Source of the DNA: Ornithodoros turicata | Lineage: Eukaryota > Arthropoda > Arachnida > Ixodida > Argasidae | Reading direction: 5' to 3' | Assembly: GCF_037126465.1 (NCBI RefSeq) | Contig: NC_088201.1 | Coordinates: forward strand, 85,092,273-85,156,272 | Length of the DNA: 64,000 nt | In this document: piece by piece, positions 11,961 to 24,470 of the stretch | Position numbering within the stretch: position 1 is the stretch's first letter | How the letters are laid out: each line of letters opens with the position of its first letter | The notes under the pieces: model-generated | Seen by the model: only the letters and a program-made list of their open reading frames with translations | Told to the model about the DNA's origin: nothing | Databases searched by the model: none | Position numbers and translations under genes: made by a program

Positions 11961-13021
11961 CAGGGTGCTTCACGTAAGACTGACCAGAATTTTTATAAAA
12001 ACCCTATGAGACCAGCATAGATGCTGTTTTTGCAGTTCAGTTCTACGGCCAGGCGGACATCCTCTCGAAGAAAGTGCGCCGGAAACTTTCCTCTCGAAGA
12101 AAATGACTAATTAACTAAAATACATTAATTAACTTTTTAATTAGGGGATTTCGGGCAAAAGCGAGATGGCAGATTGAGGAACTATCCTGGTTGCAAGCCA
12201 TTTCACGTTTAACAAATCCCGAAACCCGCACGTGCGTTAAAATATCCATCCACGAATTTTGATATGCAAAAATCCTTGTTTATCTCATCGCGTATTGATC
12301 ATCAACATAAAGTGGGAATACCGCTCTGCAAGACCGATTTATTATCTAACTCTTTTGTACTCCGAACAAGTTTGGACTGGAACCACCTCCCGTCTTCAAT
12401 GATATGTATTAATCCAACCAATTTTCAACTGTGTATTGCTAATTTCATATAACCACTCCCCTGTGTAGTGCTTGGCCCTGAGGGTATAAATAAACAAACA
12501 AATAAATAAATAAACGAGCCGAAACCGAAACCGGCGACCGGCAGTACAGCGCTCACTTCACGTCAGAGGGCCACGTGATTTGGAGCGGTGAAGAAAATTG
12601 GAGTAGGTGCCGCTCAGCTGGCCAGATAAACCGTTTTCCGATCCAGATAAACCTCCGTCGGCGTGGGTGATGCGCTTCTCAGGCGCGCTTTTTCGGTTTC
12701 GGCTCATTTGCATACAAGAATTCGGGGATGAATATTTTAGCGCACGTGCGTGTTTCGGGATTTTTTAAACGTGGAATGGTGTTCAACAAGGATAGTCTCT
12801 CAATCAGCTATCGCGCTTTTGCCCGACATTCCTTGATTAAAAATTTTGTTAATGAATTTCAGGTAATTAGTCATCTGGTAGTTACATACTCTCTTCCAGA
12901 GGATGTCCGCCTGGCCGTAGAACTCAACTGAAAAAAAAAAAAAAAGGAGAAAGGACAGCATCTATGCTGCTCTCATAGGGTTTTTATAAAAATCCTGGTC
13001 AGTCTTACGTGAAGCACCCTA
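11961..13021. mobile_element. Long-TIR DNA element (AGGGTGCTTCACG ends)
   Basis: The left end AGGGTGCTTCACGTAAGACT (11962) and the right end (13020) are reverse complements, with TA-rich flanks that allow a TA target duplication. Similarity between arms extends roughly 300 bases inward, through the segments containing cctggccgtagaactcaactg and aaatcccgaaac. The left arm is interrupted by a LINE tail (12269-12512). No transposase is present, so this is a non-autonomous element. A Tc1/mariner-like origin is plausible but unproven. Confidence 0.8.
12269..12512 (+). mobile_element. LINE 3' tail inserted in a TIR arm
   Basis: The frame to 12452 has RTSLDWNHLPSS, the conserved RxxxDWNxLP segment close to the C-terminus of many LINE polymerases. 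A stop follows, then a taaataaacaaacaaataaa microsatellite tail ending at ~12512. The TIR sequence tatgcaaa|gagccgaaacc, intact in the right arm, is split here, which sets the borders to within a few bases. Confidence 0.75.
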
Positions 13022-13035
13022 TATATACGTATATA

Positions 13036-13224
13036 TACGTAAAACCCTTTAATTTCGCGGCCCAAAATTTTCGCGAATCGAGTAACAGGGATATATTCGC
13101 GACCACTAATTTTCGCAGGCTCCTCAAGCTCCCTGAGGTACTCCTGCTCTGTTTCGAAACTTTCGTGTACCCTTAAAGTTCATGAAAATTAAGGGCTCGC
13201 GAAATAAAATGGTTTTACAGTATA
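13036..13224. mobile_element. Short MITE, GTAAAACC termini
   Basis: Left end gtaaaaccctttaatttcgcg and right end cgcgaaataaaatggttttac are inverted repeats; inner blocks containing aattttcgcg also recur. About 190 bp, flanked by TA-rich sequence and directly adjacent to the preceding long-TIR element. Confidence 0.75.
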
Positions 13225-15575
13225 TACGTATATCTATAGATAAATATCAATAAATAAATATGTGCGTGTATGTGTGGCCACTGTGGTGGCTATCTCGTCG
13301 AAAGCGATGCACCAGTATCTCCATGGACCGGGACTGCGATGCAGGTACCACAAATGCGGCGTCTGTGCCTATCCTGTGGAGGGGAGTTGTTCTGCTGCAT
13401 GTGGGTGCTAGTGTTGGAATGCGTACAACTGGGCCTTACCTCGATAGGCCGATCGAGAGAAATTTGGGCGTGTTGAGAAACGGCGCGAAGGAACAAGGCG
13501 AAGGAAAAACCGCGCGGACAGAGCGCTAAGATTTTCCATAGGTAGATGTCGCGCTTGATGACGATGCACACTAAAGATACAATTATTATGTTCTCTTGAA
13601 GGAGAATGACCTCTCGCAGTCCACAATGTTGGCTTGTAGATTTTCTTGCCCTCTGTTCTGGCTGTTCTCTTGGGCGTATTATACGATCGCTTATACCCTA
13701 CCCAGATTCCTGTTACGCTTCCATGAATTCAAAACCTTTTTGTCTATTTCCAGCGCATTAAACTAGGGTGCTATATAAAACCGCCCAAAACGTGCTTGGT
13801 TAAGTAGAAAGTGTAAGTAGTAACACAAGGTTATGTTTGGAAAAGCCAGCTTTAACATATCAACGTATGCTGCTGCTTTCAGTCCAACAAGGCGGGGCGG
13901 AGGAGTGGGTACATTATAAGGGTACTCCAGTTCCAGTGTAAGGCCTGTACGAAAATTTTCCAATTATACGTGGACACGTTTCGTGGCCACTCCCAGTTGC
14001 TGTACTATGTCGAATTCAGCACGATAGGAAGACGCGCGGTAACTTCATTTCAAAGGAGATCTGCCTGTTGTGCAGAGGGTAGCAAAACACTGATCTGGAG
14101 TAGCTAGCACTCTCTACGGCAGGCCAACTCTCCGTCGTATTTGTTCTTAGTTAAAAACGATACAACCCTCAGTGGAGGGATGACGAGGACTGAACACAAA
14201 AAGAGACGGGGACACGGCACTGTGTGTTTTATCGTTTTTTTAACTATGAATCTCCAGCCAGCCCAAGTTTTAACCCTTATTCGTATTTGTTCTTTCACGA
14301 AAGAAGGAATGACCTATGTAACACCTACAAAAGCGAACAGCGAGTCTCGTGATCTATGTGGCTGGTTTCTCCAAGGGCTTGGTGTTCAACGTTTCGTTTT
14401 TCTATATATACCGCGCGTTAAATGCGTCGCTTCGATGTGATGCATCACGAGCTCCCGCGCGATGGCCAGTCGTGTCATTTCTTTGAAATCCTGACCTACT
14501 GACACTGTTTCCACGTGCGTAGCGTGGTGTTTGGAGTGCTCCAACTAAAAAATAAAACATAAAATAACTAACGATAATGAACTTCGGTATCGAACGAAGT
14601 TCAGCATCGAGCCCCTGGATATGTTTCGGTCATGTTTCCTTTCGTCTCCGTATCTGAAAGTAACTTGCACTGACAGCGTCTACTGACCACAGGACAGGGT
14701 GACCATACAGGGTGGACATAGTGATGTACTGGACAGGGTGACAATAATTACGGGACAAGGTGACCCTAAACGGGTGGTCGATAATATACTGCCCTGCGTA
14801 ATCGCCTTTGGCTGGTAATAGCACGATACGAACAGGCAAATATTGCAGTGGTAGTGAACGAGCTACCGTGCAGCGCCTATAAAAAGTTACCCTATCCATG
14901 TATTCACGCGAGCAGGATTCTTCGAAATATTCCGTTGGAAGATGCGAAAAAAACGTCACACATCCCTGCTACTATGCGAGAGCCATTGCTCAACGTCGTG
15001 CGTTCGTGTGTTTTGTTTACGATGGGGAATATCCGCCCAAGCATTTTATCGGCGAGACGACGCCAGAGGTGAGTGAGGAGGAAAGCACGTGATAAGAAGG
15101 TATCACGGAAGAAATGCCAAGAGCATCCGAACGACTTCCGAAGAAACGATGGATGTTAGAAAACGCGAAGGATGGTGCTTAAAGCGTGGCGTCTTAACGA
15201 CTTTAATCACTGAGGTAGTTCTCACAAAATGCCTAAAATATATTGCAAAGGTATATCTATTGCTAACATTGAAAACTGCAGCGCGCGTTAGCGGAGTTTC
15301 ACACTCAGAAAGACATAACAAGAATAAGAAGTTTTGCATATGTCGATGATGATTGATGGTAGCCGGACACGAACACAGACGACAGTTGGTCTGTTCACTA
15401 AACATATGATGCATAACTGGAACACTGCATTTTTCATCAGATGGCTACTATTGGCTCAGTAGTTTTGAAAACAGGATAGCAAATAAAGAAAGAGAGAGAA
15501 ATAATTATCAGTTCTCTAGCGGCACCGTAGAAAAAAAAAAGAGAGTAAGCTGTACGAGCGATACCACTCGAGGTA
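13225..15575. other. Unassigned stretch
   Basis: No gene supported. At 14690-14790 the phrase gggtgac/gggtgg recurs five times at irregular spacing, too irregular to call a tandem repeat. Confidence 0.45.
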
Positions 15576-15616
15576 CACTGTCAGGATGGCAATAACTTCT
15601 TACGATCCTGACAGTG
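15576..15616. repeat. Hairpin 1 (12-bp perfect stem)
   Basis: cactgtcaggat and atcctgacagtg pair perfectly around a 17-base loop. It lies 10 bases before a second, longer hairpin. Confidence 0.8.
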
Positions 15617-15626
15617 GCGTGTGATC

Positions 15627-15685
15627 CCCGTGTCGGAGTATTGGGCAGCTTATTACTAACTAGCTACCCAATACTCCAACACGGG
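15627..15685. repeat. Hairpin 2 (24-bp stem)
   Basis: Arms 15627-15650 and 15662-15685 pair over 24 positions with two mismatches and an 11-base loop. Both mismatches become G-U pairs if the minus strand is transcribed, so a minus-strand RNA would fold without a break. It could be a small RNA precursor or the remnant of a MITE. Confidence 0.75.
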
Positions 15686-15909
15686 CAGGCCTGCTTGATG
15701 TGTTACGTTTTGCTTGTTAATAATTGCTTGTGATGGAATTCAAGCCAACTACCTCCGAAAACGTATGCTTCTATTGTGGAGAAAGTAAGAAACGATTTGG
15801 TGCCGGCACAGCCCCGCAGCCTGAATATGGTAACCTCCCGGTTGTTTGGCTATATGATAATGGTATCGTGATGTTACACGTAAGGTTTGTCTGCGCAGTG
15901 TGGCGCCAC

Positions 15910-16075
15910 ATTGCACGTGCCGCAGGGTAGGACTGCGGTTAATTTGAACCACCCGGGGTTCTTTTGACGTGAGCCGGAAATCTCCGACACACGGTGCTGG
16001 AAGCACTGTTTACCTCCCCCACATTGCTACCCCCTCGGCCGGGATTAACCCGCGACCTAGAGCACAGTTACTGTT
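15910..16075 (-). mobile_element. Degenerate tRNA-derived SINE (tick-like family)
   Basis: On the minus strand the segment starts with a tRNA T-arm-like gcgggttaatcccggcc (a degenerate B box) and continues to gaaccccgggtggttcaaatt. The order B box, spacer, then the aagaaccccgggtgg block matches a dispersed repeat I recall as common in tick genomes. The tRNA head is incomplete and box A was not identified, so it is a truncated copy. Confidence 0.55.
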
Positions 16076-18927
16076 CCTACCACCAGCAATTATTAATATT
16101 AAGATAGTGCCTTTGTCACGTGGGCCAATCATTTCGCTTCACGAGCTTCTATAGCGCGAATTTTGATTTCGCAACGGCATTCAATGAACACAAAAGGCCT
16201 GATGCATGTTTCCATTTCGGAGCCACCCGCTGCATTTCTTTCTTTTTTTTTTTTTTTTCATTTACCTGAGCACGAGTTCTCGTGCATGCCCCGCGTGTCC
16301 TAGGTGGTGTTGCAAGCGCTGCCGTGCAGATGATGTTAAAAGTTCTCTTTTTTATCCCTCCTCCTCGTCCTTCCCCGAATTTTTCCTCCTCGCATCTCCT
16401 TCTGCTAATATGTGAAGTTGGCTTTCTTGCATGGGTATCTGCTATCCTGCGAAGCCAGCTTTCTGTGTCGTGTCCCTGAATTCTGGTCATGGAACACTCG
16501 GTGATGTATGCACTTAGATAATTTAAAGAGGGCGCATTAACAATCGTAAAATTGACGAAAAGTTCCGTTCCCATCGTCCCCACGCGTAGCTAGGAAGACA
16601 TTTGTCCGCAGGTTCAAGATGGGGTCAGCGCTGACGAACCAGCTTGTGCACAAGATACAGTTATCAGCAACTTCAAGATGCGAACAATAACCAACCCTAA
16701 ACAGTCAGACAATCAATGAAGTTTTGTCCATCATATGACTAGACCTTTCATAAGCGCACAAGTGCACTCTCCGACATTATGTTCTCTCTGGGGAGAGAAG
16801 GGAAGTACGACGGGTAATTAAATGCCTAGTCCGCTTCCTACAAGATATAGCGGACCTAAAATCAGATGCACGTAGCGGCATCTCAAGAACGTCAAGACGT
16901 GTCTGAAATAGTCTAGTATCACGCCGTCGTCCCATGTCTCCTCATTTTGTGCATTATCATTTATCATCGTCATTTCATCTTCGTGCATGTCGAGGCGTTG
17001 GCTACAAATGTGACGCCAACCTCCGCAAGGGAACAAAACATCTACTACCGTGCTACCACCGTGCTACCATAGCCGGTTTCACGGTTTTCCACAGATAGTG
17101 CATAGCTGTTTCTTCGTAAACAAAAAGGAGCGCCATTTTAGTCTGGGTGCAGAGAACCTGTTCCAACAGTATTGGACAAAACAATATTAACGCACAGTGC
17201 TAGCCAAAAGTTATTAGGCTTTAAGAAGCATATGTTGCTCATGCTGCCAATAGAGACCGTTATTCATATCAACGATACAGTTCCGCCTAGTACGTCGGTG
17301 TCATGTTGCTGCAGTTTGGCGTCTCTTTTTGTAATTGTGCACTTGGGGGAATGAAATGCAGCAAAAGAAATCCCGCAGTTTTGCCATGACAATGGCAGCT
17401 GCGCAATGTATCAAGGTACAGGAGCTTGTCGCACTTCATGCGTGGTTCCCTTGGTTTCGTAAGCCGGCTGCGTCCAAAGAAACGCACGTTTTGTCGGATA
17501 GCCAATACAAGTAAAGTCAAAGCGGCAAATACAGTCTGCCACCAACACCGGGGCTCGACATCACTCCAGAAATATATCTTGCTACGTTGCAGGATCAGGC
17601 AAAGCTCCCCTGATTTTATTATTATCATTAGTTTTCAGTGCATGGTCTGTCGTGAGTCGACCAACGAAATACGCAGTCATAGCCAACCTGTAACGCGAGC
17701 CGCTGAGATTTGTCCGGATCTACAAAAGCAAGATTCATGGATGAGCGAAGTGTACGCCGTAGGACTGTTACTCTTGACATGAGCCGCTTTAAATTCATGG
17801 CTCAAAACGGTCGAAATCCTATAGGATGACACTAGAAACTTAACTTTGAGGCCTAAAAAATTGAAAGTTAAAAAGCTACACAGCTGACATTCTGAAAGAT
17901 GAGATAAGTGAAAAGATTTGTACGATAAAAAGAGCAATCTGACAAGTTAAGTATACATCTAAATACTTCTTAAAGGTGAGCGGATGTGCAAGTGCAGTTA
18001 CTCTTTTAAAATGACTAAAATCCCCAGTGCAGGGTAACACTTATGAAGGACGACATACACACACGCACACAGCACTAACTGACAGGCTATATAGCCAGCT
18101 GTTGATGCGATGAATAAACCATTGGTTTGACAGTCAGTGCTCTATGTGCGTGTCGTGCTTTATCAGTGCCATGTGTTTGGAATTTTATTCATTTTACAAT
18201 GAGGCACCAAACTGCCCAATTTTTGACCCTTTCAACATGAAGTTACTCGTGGCGCCGATGACAGGAAGCACAACGCATGCTTACTAGTTCAGTTGTGCTG
18301 AGGTCAAGACAATGACCATTCACATGTATACCGCTGGGTTAGTGTCGCATAGATTCTGTAGTGCGATTTCGTTGATTATAGTGATTTGAAGGTGAAGATA
18401 TTTGACAGAAATATGTCTGGTTGCGTGAGAGTTAAGGCAGGAATTATTGTGATTCCAGCGAAAAGGAGACGTAGCCGACTTGCTCCCGTTTAGCGACAGT
18501 GTTAGTGCTCTCGAAACACTCCGTCGCTCCGTAACATGTGCGTCACTCGTGCAGAGTATTCGAACGTTTCTTATTCGGCTATCCTGCGCTGAAGTGGCAC
18601 TGACCACCGTATCTAGAGCTTTCGTTATAATGTCTTAGATATTTTTGGACTGTTCCTGCAATGTATTGGCACACAATTTCGTGATCGACTCTCGGTAAAA
18701 TATGAATGGTCAGGAGCTACAACAGCGGCGCGATCAAAGCGAAAAACCAATGCGGTCACATTTGGACCAAAAGGTGGCTACGGTAACGCTTAGAACGGAT
18801 AATATGCAATCAATCTCTAAAAAGTTTACGTCTAACACTCTGCGAAACACGGAAACTGAATCACTTCACAGTCATACTAAATAAAATATTAAGGTGAATA
18901 CGGATTATAATAATAAGTTGTTTACAC
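16076..18927. other. Unassigned stretch
   Basis: Contains a T run near 16243-16258 and otherwise unremarkable sequence. No splice-consistent exon or element family was recognised. Confidence 0.5.
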
Positions 18928-19072
18928 TTCGGTACACTTCCCCTGGAGTCGGCCACACTAACCCCCTGTACCCCCACTTCTTCCTGCTGTCCTCTCTCCA
19001 TCTGTCCACGTCCCTACGCCGCTCCCAGCCACTGTTTATTGGCGGCGCTAACACGGAATAAAAAAAAAGACA
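18928..19072 (+). mobile_element. 5'-truncated SINE, same family as 50386-50647
   Basis: Shares cttcccc...gagtcggcc, cttcctgctgtcctctctcc, tacgccgctc and agccac blocks in order with the 3' body of the full SINE at 50.4-50.65 kb, and ends in an A-rich tail (aataaaaaaaaga). The tRNA head is missing. Confidence 0.75.
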
Positions 19073-19920
19073 CACGTCATTGCTTTTGGGTTGTTGTCGG
19101 AAAGTATGACATCCAGTCCACGCGCTTCACATAATCCTGCAAAAGTCTGTAGCCAGACTTAATTAGTTGCAGCTTCAGCACCTCGGAGAAAGGGGCGTCG
19201 ACAGAGCGGACTTCCTCCCTGTTTGTAAAACGCTTTTGTTATTCACTGCCAGCGAAGCCACGTAGCACGAGTTTGAAAGTTGTCAGGCCTTTCCGAGCAT
19301 GTACAACATTCACAAACACGTCCGCGTGTCGGGAAGCCCTTTTGAAGGGTGCAGTTTAAAACAGCCCTGCCGGTGCTGTGTGACGCGAACTAATGTCCCT
19401 GCTTAGAAATTCCATGTATGCCATCAGAAGTTTGCTGTTTAGTTTTCTCACCCAACGCGTGGCACGAAACCCCGAGAAGTGTGTAATAGCAAATCTTGGT
19501 AGAGCGAAAGTTGCTAAGATAACGGTTTCGAACACATGATAAGCCAGTCGCCTGATTCATCTGAAATGGCTGACGTCACGTTGCTGATACTTCATTTCAC
19601 AGCCTCCCGCTGTCGCACGGTTTTTGTAGAGCGGTTACGGACTCCGAAGCACGCTACCGAAAAAATGATATGAGGAATTCCTCCATTCCGGGTTGATTCG
19701 CTTCACGTACAAAATTGAAGCAGACCTGTGTTCATTGCTTAACTAAGCAATCGAGAATATCGACCATTCCTAAAAATTAAACTTTTCAGATAGCATTTTC
19801 ACAGACCTGAGGTCGTCTAGGAAGTGAAATAAGTCGTGCCATTTGTTGGGGACAGACCCTCTCCTATAACATATTAAAAATCTACAGGTGTATGTTTCCT
19901 TAAACCAAAATTCCTCAAAC
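19073..19920. other. Unassigned flank of the 304-bp array
   Basis: No gene seen. The segment cagaccctctcctataaca near 19855 is similar to the sequence directly after the array (24468-24487). Confidence 0.45.
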
Positions 19921-22900
19921 CGAGCAATGAACATTCCCGCCGACGCTCCTTTGGAGCCACCGCCGCCCCGTGCCGCTCAGCTTACCGAGAATCCTTCCGT
20001 CGGCACGGTTGGCGTCGAAGTTCACTTGCCCCCTTTTTGGACAAAGAACCCTCGGGCATGGTTTCTGTAAATCTAAGCCCGATTTGCCCTTCGTCGGCCC
20101 TTCCAGTTCTTTCCAGTTTGCCCTTCCAGTTCTTAGCGAGCCGAGTGCAGCCGCATTCTGTTGTCTTCCTTCCACGCATGTCTGCCTGTCCACTTTTCCC
20201 TGCTACACACCACAACTGGTGACCCGAACAATGGACATTCCCGCCGACGCTCCTTTGGAGCCACCGCCGCGCCGTTCCGCTCAGCTTACCGAGAATCCTT
20301 CCGTCGGCACGGTTGGCGTCGAAGTTCACTTGCCCCCTTTTTGGACAAAGAACCCTCGGGCATGATTTCTGTAAATCTAAGCCCGATTTGCCCTTCGTCG
20401 GCCCTTCCAGTTCTTTCCAGTTTGCCCTTCCAGTTCTTAGCGAGCCGAGTACAGCCGCATTCTGTTGTCTTCCTTCCACGCATGTCTGCCTGTCTACTTT
20501 TCCCTGCTACACACCACAACTGGTGACCCGAACAATGGACATTCCCGCCGACGCTCCTTTGGAGCCACCGCCGCGCCGTTCCGCTCAGCTTACCGAGAAT
20601 CCCTCCGTTGGCACGGTTGGCGTCGAAGTTCACTTGCCCCCTTTTTGGACAAAGAACCCTCGGGCATGGATTCTGTAAATCGAAGCCTGATTTGCCCTTC
20701 GTCGGCCCTTCCAGTTCTTTCCAGTTTGCCCTTCCAGTTCTTAGCGAGCCGAGTGCAGCCGCATTCTGTTGTCTTCCTTCCACGCATGTCTGCCTGTCTA
20801 CTTTTCCCTGCTACACACCACAACTGGTGACCCGAACAATGGACATTCCCGCCGACGCTCCTTTGGAGCCACCGCCGCGCCGTTCCGCTCAGCTTACCGA
20901 GAATCGTTCCGTCGGCACGGTTGGCGTCGAAGTTCACTTGCCCCCTTTTTGGACAAAGAACCCTCGGGCATGGATTCTGTAAATCGAAGCCTGATTTGCC
21001 CTTCGTCGGCCCTTCCAGTTCTTTCCAGTTTGCCCTTCCAGTTCTTAGCGAGCCGAGTGCAGCCGCATTCTGTTGTCTTCCTTCCACGCATGTCTGCCTG
21101 TCTACTTTTCCCTGCTACACACCACAACTGGTGACCCGAACAATGGACATTCCCGCCGACGCTCCTTTGGAGCCACCGCCGCGCCGTTCCGCTCAGCTTA
21201 CCGAGAATCCTTCCGTCGGCACGGTTGGCGTCGAAGTTCACTTGCCCCCTTTTTGGACAAAGAACCCTCGGGCATGGTTTCTGTAAATCGAAGCCCGATT
21301 TGCCCTTCGTCGGCCCTTCCAGTTCTTTCCAGTTTGCCCTTCCAGTTCTTAGCGAGCCGAGTGCAGCCGCATTCTGTTGTCTTCCTTCCACGCATGTCTG
21401 CCTGTCTACTTTTCCCTGCTACACACCACAACTGGTGACCCGAACAATGGACATTCCCGCCGACGCTCCTTTCGAGCCACCGCCGCGCCGTTCCGCTCAG
21501 CTTACCGAGAATCCTTCCGTCGGCACCGTTGGCGTCGAAGTTCACTTGCGCCCCTTTTGGACAAAGAACCCTCGGGCATGGTTTCTGTAAATCGAAGCCC
21601 GATTTGTCCTTCGTCGGCCCTTCCAGTTCTTTCCAGTTTGCCCTTCCAGTTCTTAGCGAGCCGAGTGCAGACGCATTCTGTTGTCTTCCTTCCACGCATG
21701 TCTGCCTGTCTACTTTTCCCTGCTACACACCACAACTGGTGACCCGAACAATGGACATTCCCGCCGACGCTCCTTTGGAGCCACCGCCGCGCCGTTCCGC
21801 TCAGCTTACCGAGAATCCTTCCGTCGGCACGGTTGGCGTCGAAGTTCACTGGCCCCCTTTTTGGACAACGAACCCTCGGGCATGGTTTCTGTAAATCTAA
21901 GCCCGATTTGTCCTTCGTCGGCCCTTCCAGTTCTTTACAGTTTGTCCTTCCAGTTCTTAGCGAGCCGAGTGCAGCCGCATTCTGTTGTCTTCCTTCCACG
22001 CATGTCTGCCTGTCTACTTTTCCCTGCTACACACCACAACTGGTGACCCGAACAATGGACATTCCCGCCGACGCTCCTTTGGAGCCACCGCCGCCCCGTG
22101 CCGCTCAGCTTACCGAGAATCCTTCCGTCGGCACGGTTGGCGTCGAAGTTCACTTGCCCCCTTTTCGGACAACGAACCCTCGGGCATGGTTTCTGTAAAT
22201 CGAAGCCCGATTTGCCCTTCGTCGGCCCTTCCAGTTCTTTCCAGTTTGCCCTTCCAGTTCTTAGCGAGCCGAGTGCAGCCGCATTCTGTTGTCTTCCTTC
22301 CACGCATGTCTGCCTGTCTACTTTTCCCTGCTACACACCACAACTGGTGACCCGAACAATGGACATTCCCGCCGACGCTCCTTTGGAGCCACCGCCGCGC
22401 CGTTCCGCTCAGCTTACCGAGAATCCTTCCGTCGGCACGGTTGGCGTCGAAGTTCACTTGCCCCCTTTTTGGACAAAGAACCCTCGGGCATGGATTCTGT
22501 AAATCGAAGCCTGATTTGCCCTTCGTCGGCCCTTCCAGTTCTTTCCAGTTTGCCCTTCCAGTTCTTAGCGAGCCGAGTGCAGCCGCATTCTGTTGTCTTC
22601 CTTCCACGCATGTCTGCCTGTCTACTTTTCCCTGCTACACACCACAACTGGTGACCCGAACAATGGACATTCCCGCCGACGCTCCTTTGGAGCCACCGCC
22701 GCGCCGTTCCGCTCAGCTTACCGAGAATCGTTCCGTCGGCACGGTTGGCGTCGAAGTTCACTTGCCCCCTTTTTGGACAAAGAACCCTCGGGCATGGATT
22801 CTGTAAATCGAAGCCTGATTTGCCCTTCGTCGGCCCTTCCAGTTCTTTCCAGTTTGCCCTTCCAGTTCTTAGCGAGCCGAGTGCAGCCGCATTCTGTTGT

Positions 22901-24470
22901 CTTCCTTCCACGCATGTCTGCCTGTCTACTTTTCCCTGCTACACACCACAACTGGTGACCCGAACAATGGACATTCCCGCCGACGCTCCTTTGGAGCCAC
23001 CGCCGCGCCGTTCCGCTCAGCTTACCGAGAATCCTTCCGTCGGCACGGTTGGCGTCGAAGTTCACTTGCCCCCTTTTTGGACAAAGAACCCTCGGGCATG
23101 GTTTCTGTAAATCGAAGCCCGATTTGCCCTTCGTCGGCCCTTCCAGTTCTTTCCAGTTTGCCCTTCCAGTTCTTAGCGAGCCGAGTGCAGCCGCATTCTG
23201 TTGTCTTCCTTCCACGCATGTCTGCCTGTCTACTTTTCCCTGCTACACACCACAACTGGTGACCCGAACAATGGACATTCCCGCCGACGCTCCTTTCGAG
23301 CCACCGCCGCGCCGTTCCGCTCAGCTTACCGAGAATCCTTCCGTCGGCACCGTTGGCGTCGAAGTTCACTTGCGCCCCTTTTGGACAAAGAACCCTCGGG
23401 CATGGTTTCTGTAAATCAAAGCCCGATTTGTCCTTCGTCGGCCCTTCCAGTTCTTTCCAGTTTGCCCTTCCAGTTCTTAGCGAGCCGAGTGCAGACGCAT
23501 TCTGTTGTCTTCCTTCCACGCATGTCTGCCTGTCTACTTTTCCCTGCTACACACCACAACTGGTGACCCGAACAATGGACATTCCCGCCGACGCTCCTTT
23601 GGAGCCACCGCCGCGCTGTTCCGCTCAGCTTACCGAGAATCCTTCCGTCGGCACGGTTGGCGTCGAAGTTCACTGGCCCCCTTTTTGACAACGAACCCTC
23701 GGGCATGGTTTCTGTAAATCTAAGCCCGATTTGTCCTTCGTCGGCCCTTCCAGTTCTTTACAGTTTGTCCTTCCAGTTCTTAGCGAGCCGAGTGCAGCCG
23801 CATTCTGTTGTCTTCCTTCCACGCATGTCTGCCTGTCTACTTTTCCCTGCTACACACCACAACTGGTGACCAGAACAATGGACATTCCCGCCGACGCTCC
23901 TTTGGAGCCACCGCCGCGCCGTTCCGCTCAGCTTACCGAGAATCCTTCCGTCGGCACGGTTGGCGTCGAAGTTCACTTGCCCCCTTTTTGGACAAAGAAC
24001 CCTCGGGCATGGTTTCTGTAAATCGAAGCCCGATTTGTCCTTCGTCGGCCCTTCCAGTTCTTTCCAGTTTGTCCTTCCAGTTCTTAGCGAGCCGAGTGCA
24101 GCCGCATTCTGTTGTCTTCCTTCCACGCATGTCTGCCTGTCTACTTTTCCCTGCTACACACTGCAACTGGTGACCCGAACAATGGACATTCCCGCCGACG
24201 CTCCTTTGGAGCCACCGCCGCGCCGTTCCGCTCAGCTTACCGAGAATCCTTCCGTCGGCACGGTTGGCGTCGAAGTTCACTTGCCCCCTTTTTGGACAAA
24301 GAACCCTCGGGCATGGTTTCTGTAAATCGAAGCCCGATTTGTCCTTCGTCGGCCCTTCCAGTTCTTTCCAGTTTGTCCTTCCAGTTCTTAGCGAGCCGAG
24401 TGCAGCCGCATTCTGTTGCCTTCCTTCCACGCATGTCTGCCTGTCTACTTTTCCCTGCTACACACCACAG
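19921..24470 (+). repeat. 304-bp tandem array from an LTR-PBS-gag junction
   Basis: Fifteen units start (at their ATG) at 19927, 20231, 20535, 20839, 21143, 21447, 21751, 22055, 22359, 22663, 22967, 23271, 23575, 23878 and 24182. Spacing is 304 except one 303 step caused by a deleted G near 23688. Each unit has the end of an LTR (…ctacacaccaca), a primer-binding-site-like tggtgacccgaac, an ATG and about 57 gag codons including LPPFWTKNPRAWFL. A TAA follows where Gln would be expected before IEARFAL. The PPFW…AWF motif is characteristic of the gag N-terminus of many animal Ty3/Gypsy elements. Because 304 is not a multiple of three, the many long overlapping frames on both strands are artefacts. 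Confidence 0.9.
20535..23877 (+). repeat. Higher-order duplication within the 304-bp array
   Basis: Units 3-7 (20535-22054) match units 9-13 (22359-23877) one to one at an offset of six units (1824 bases). The shared variants include gagaatcgttcc in units 4 and 10, tttcgagccacc and cggcaccg with ttgcgcccc in units 6 and 12, and cactggcccc plus ctttacagtttgtcc in units 7 and 13. Neighbouring units differ more from each other than the paired ones do. Confidence 0.85.

Noticed and set aside
13260..13530. Cys-rich frame (MCGHCGGYLVE…CLSCGG) suggestive of a zinc ribbon
   Set aside because: Two CxxC pairs in a short frame overlapping another frame and an open minus frame; nothing around it supports a gene.
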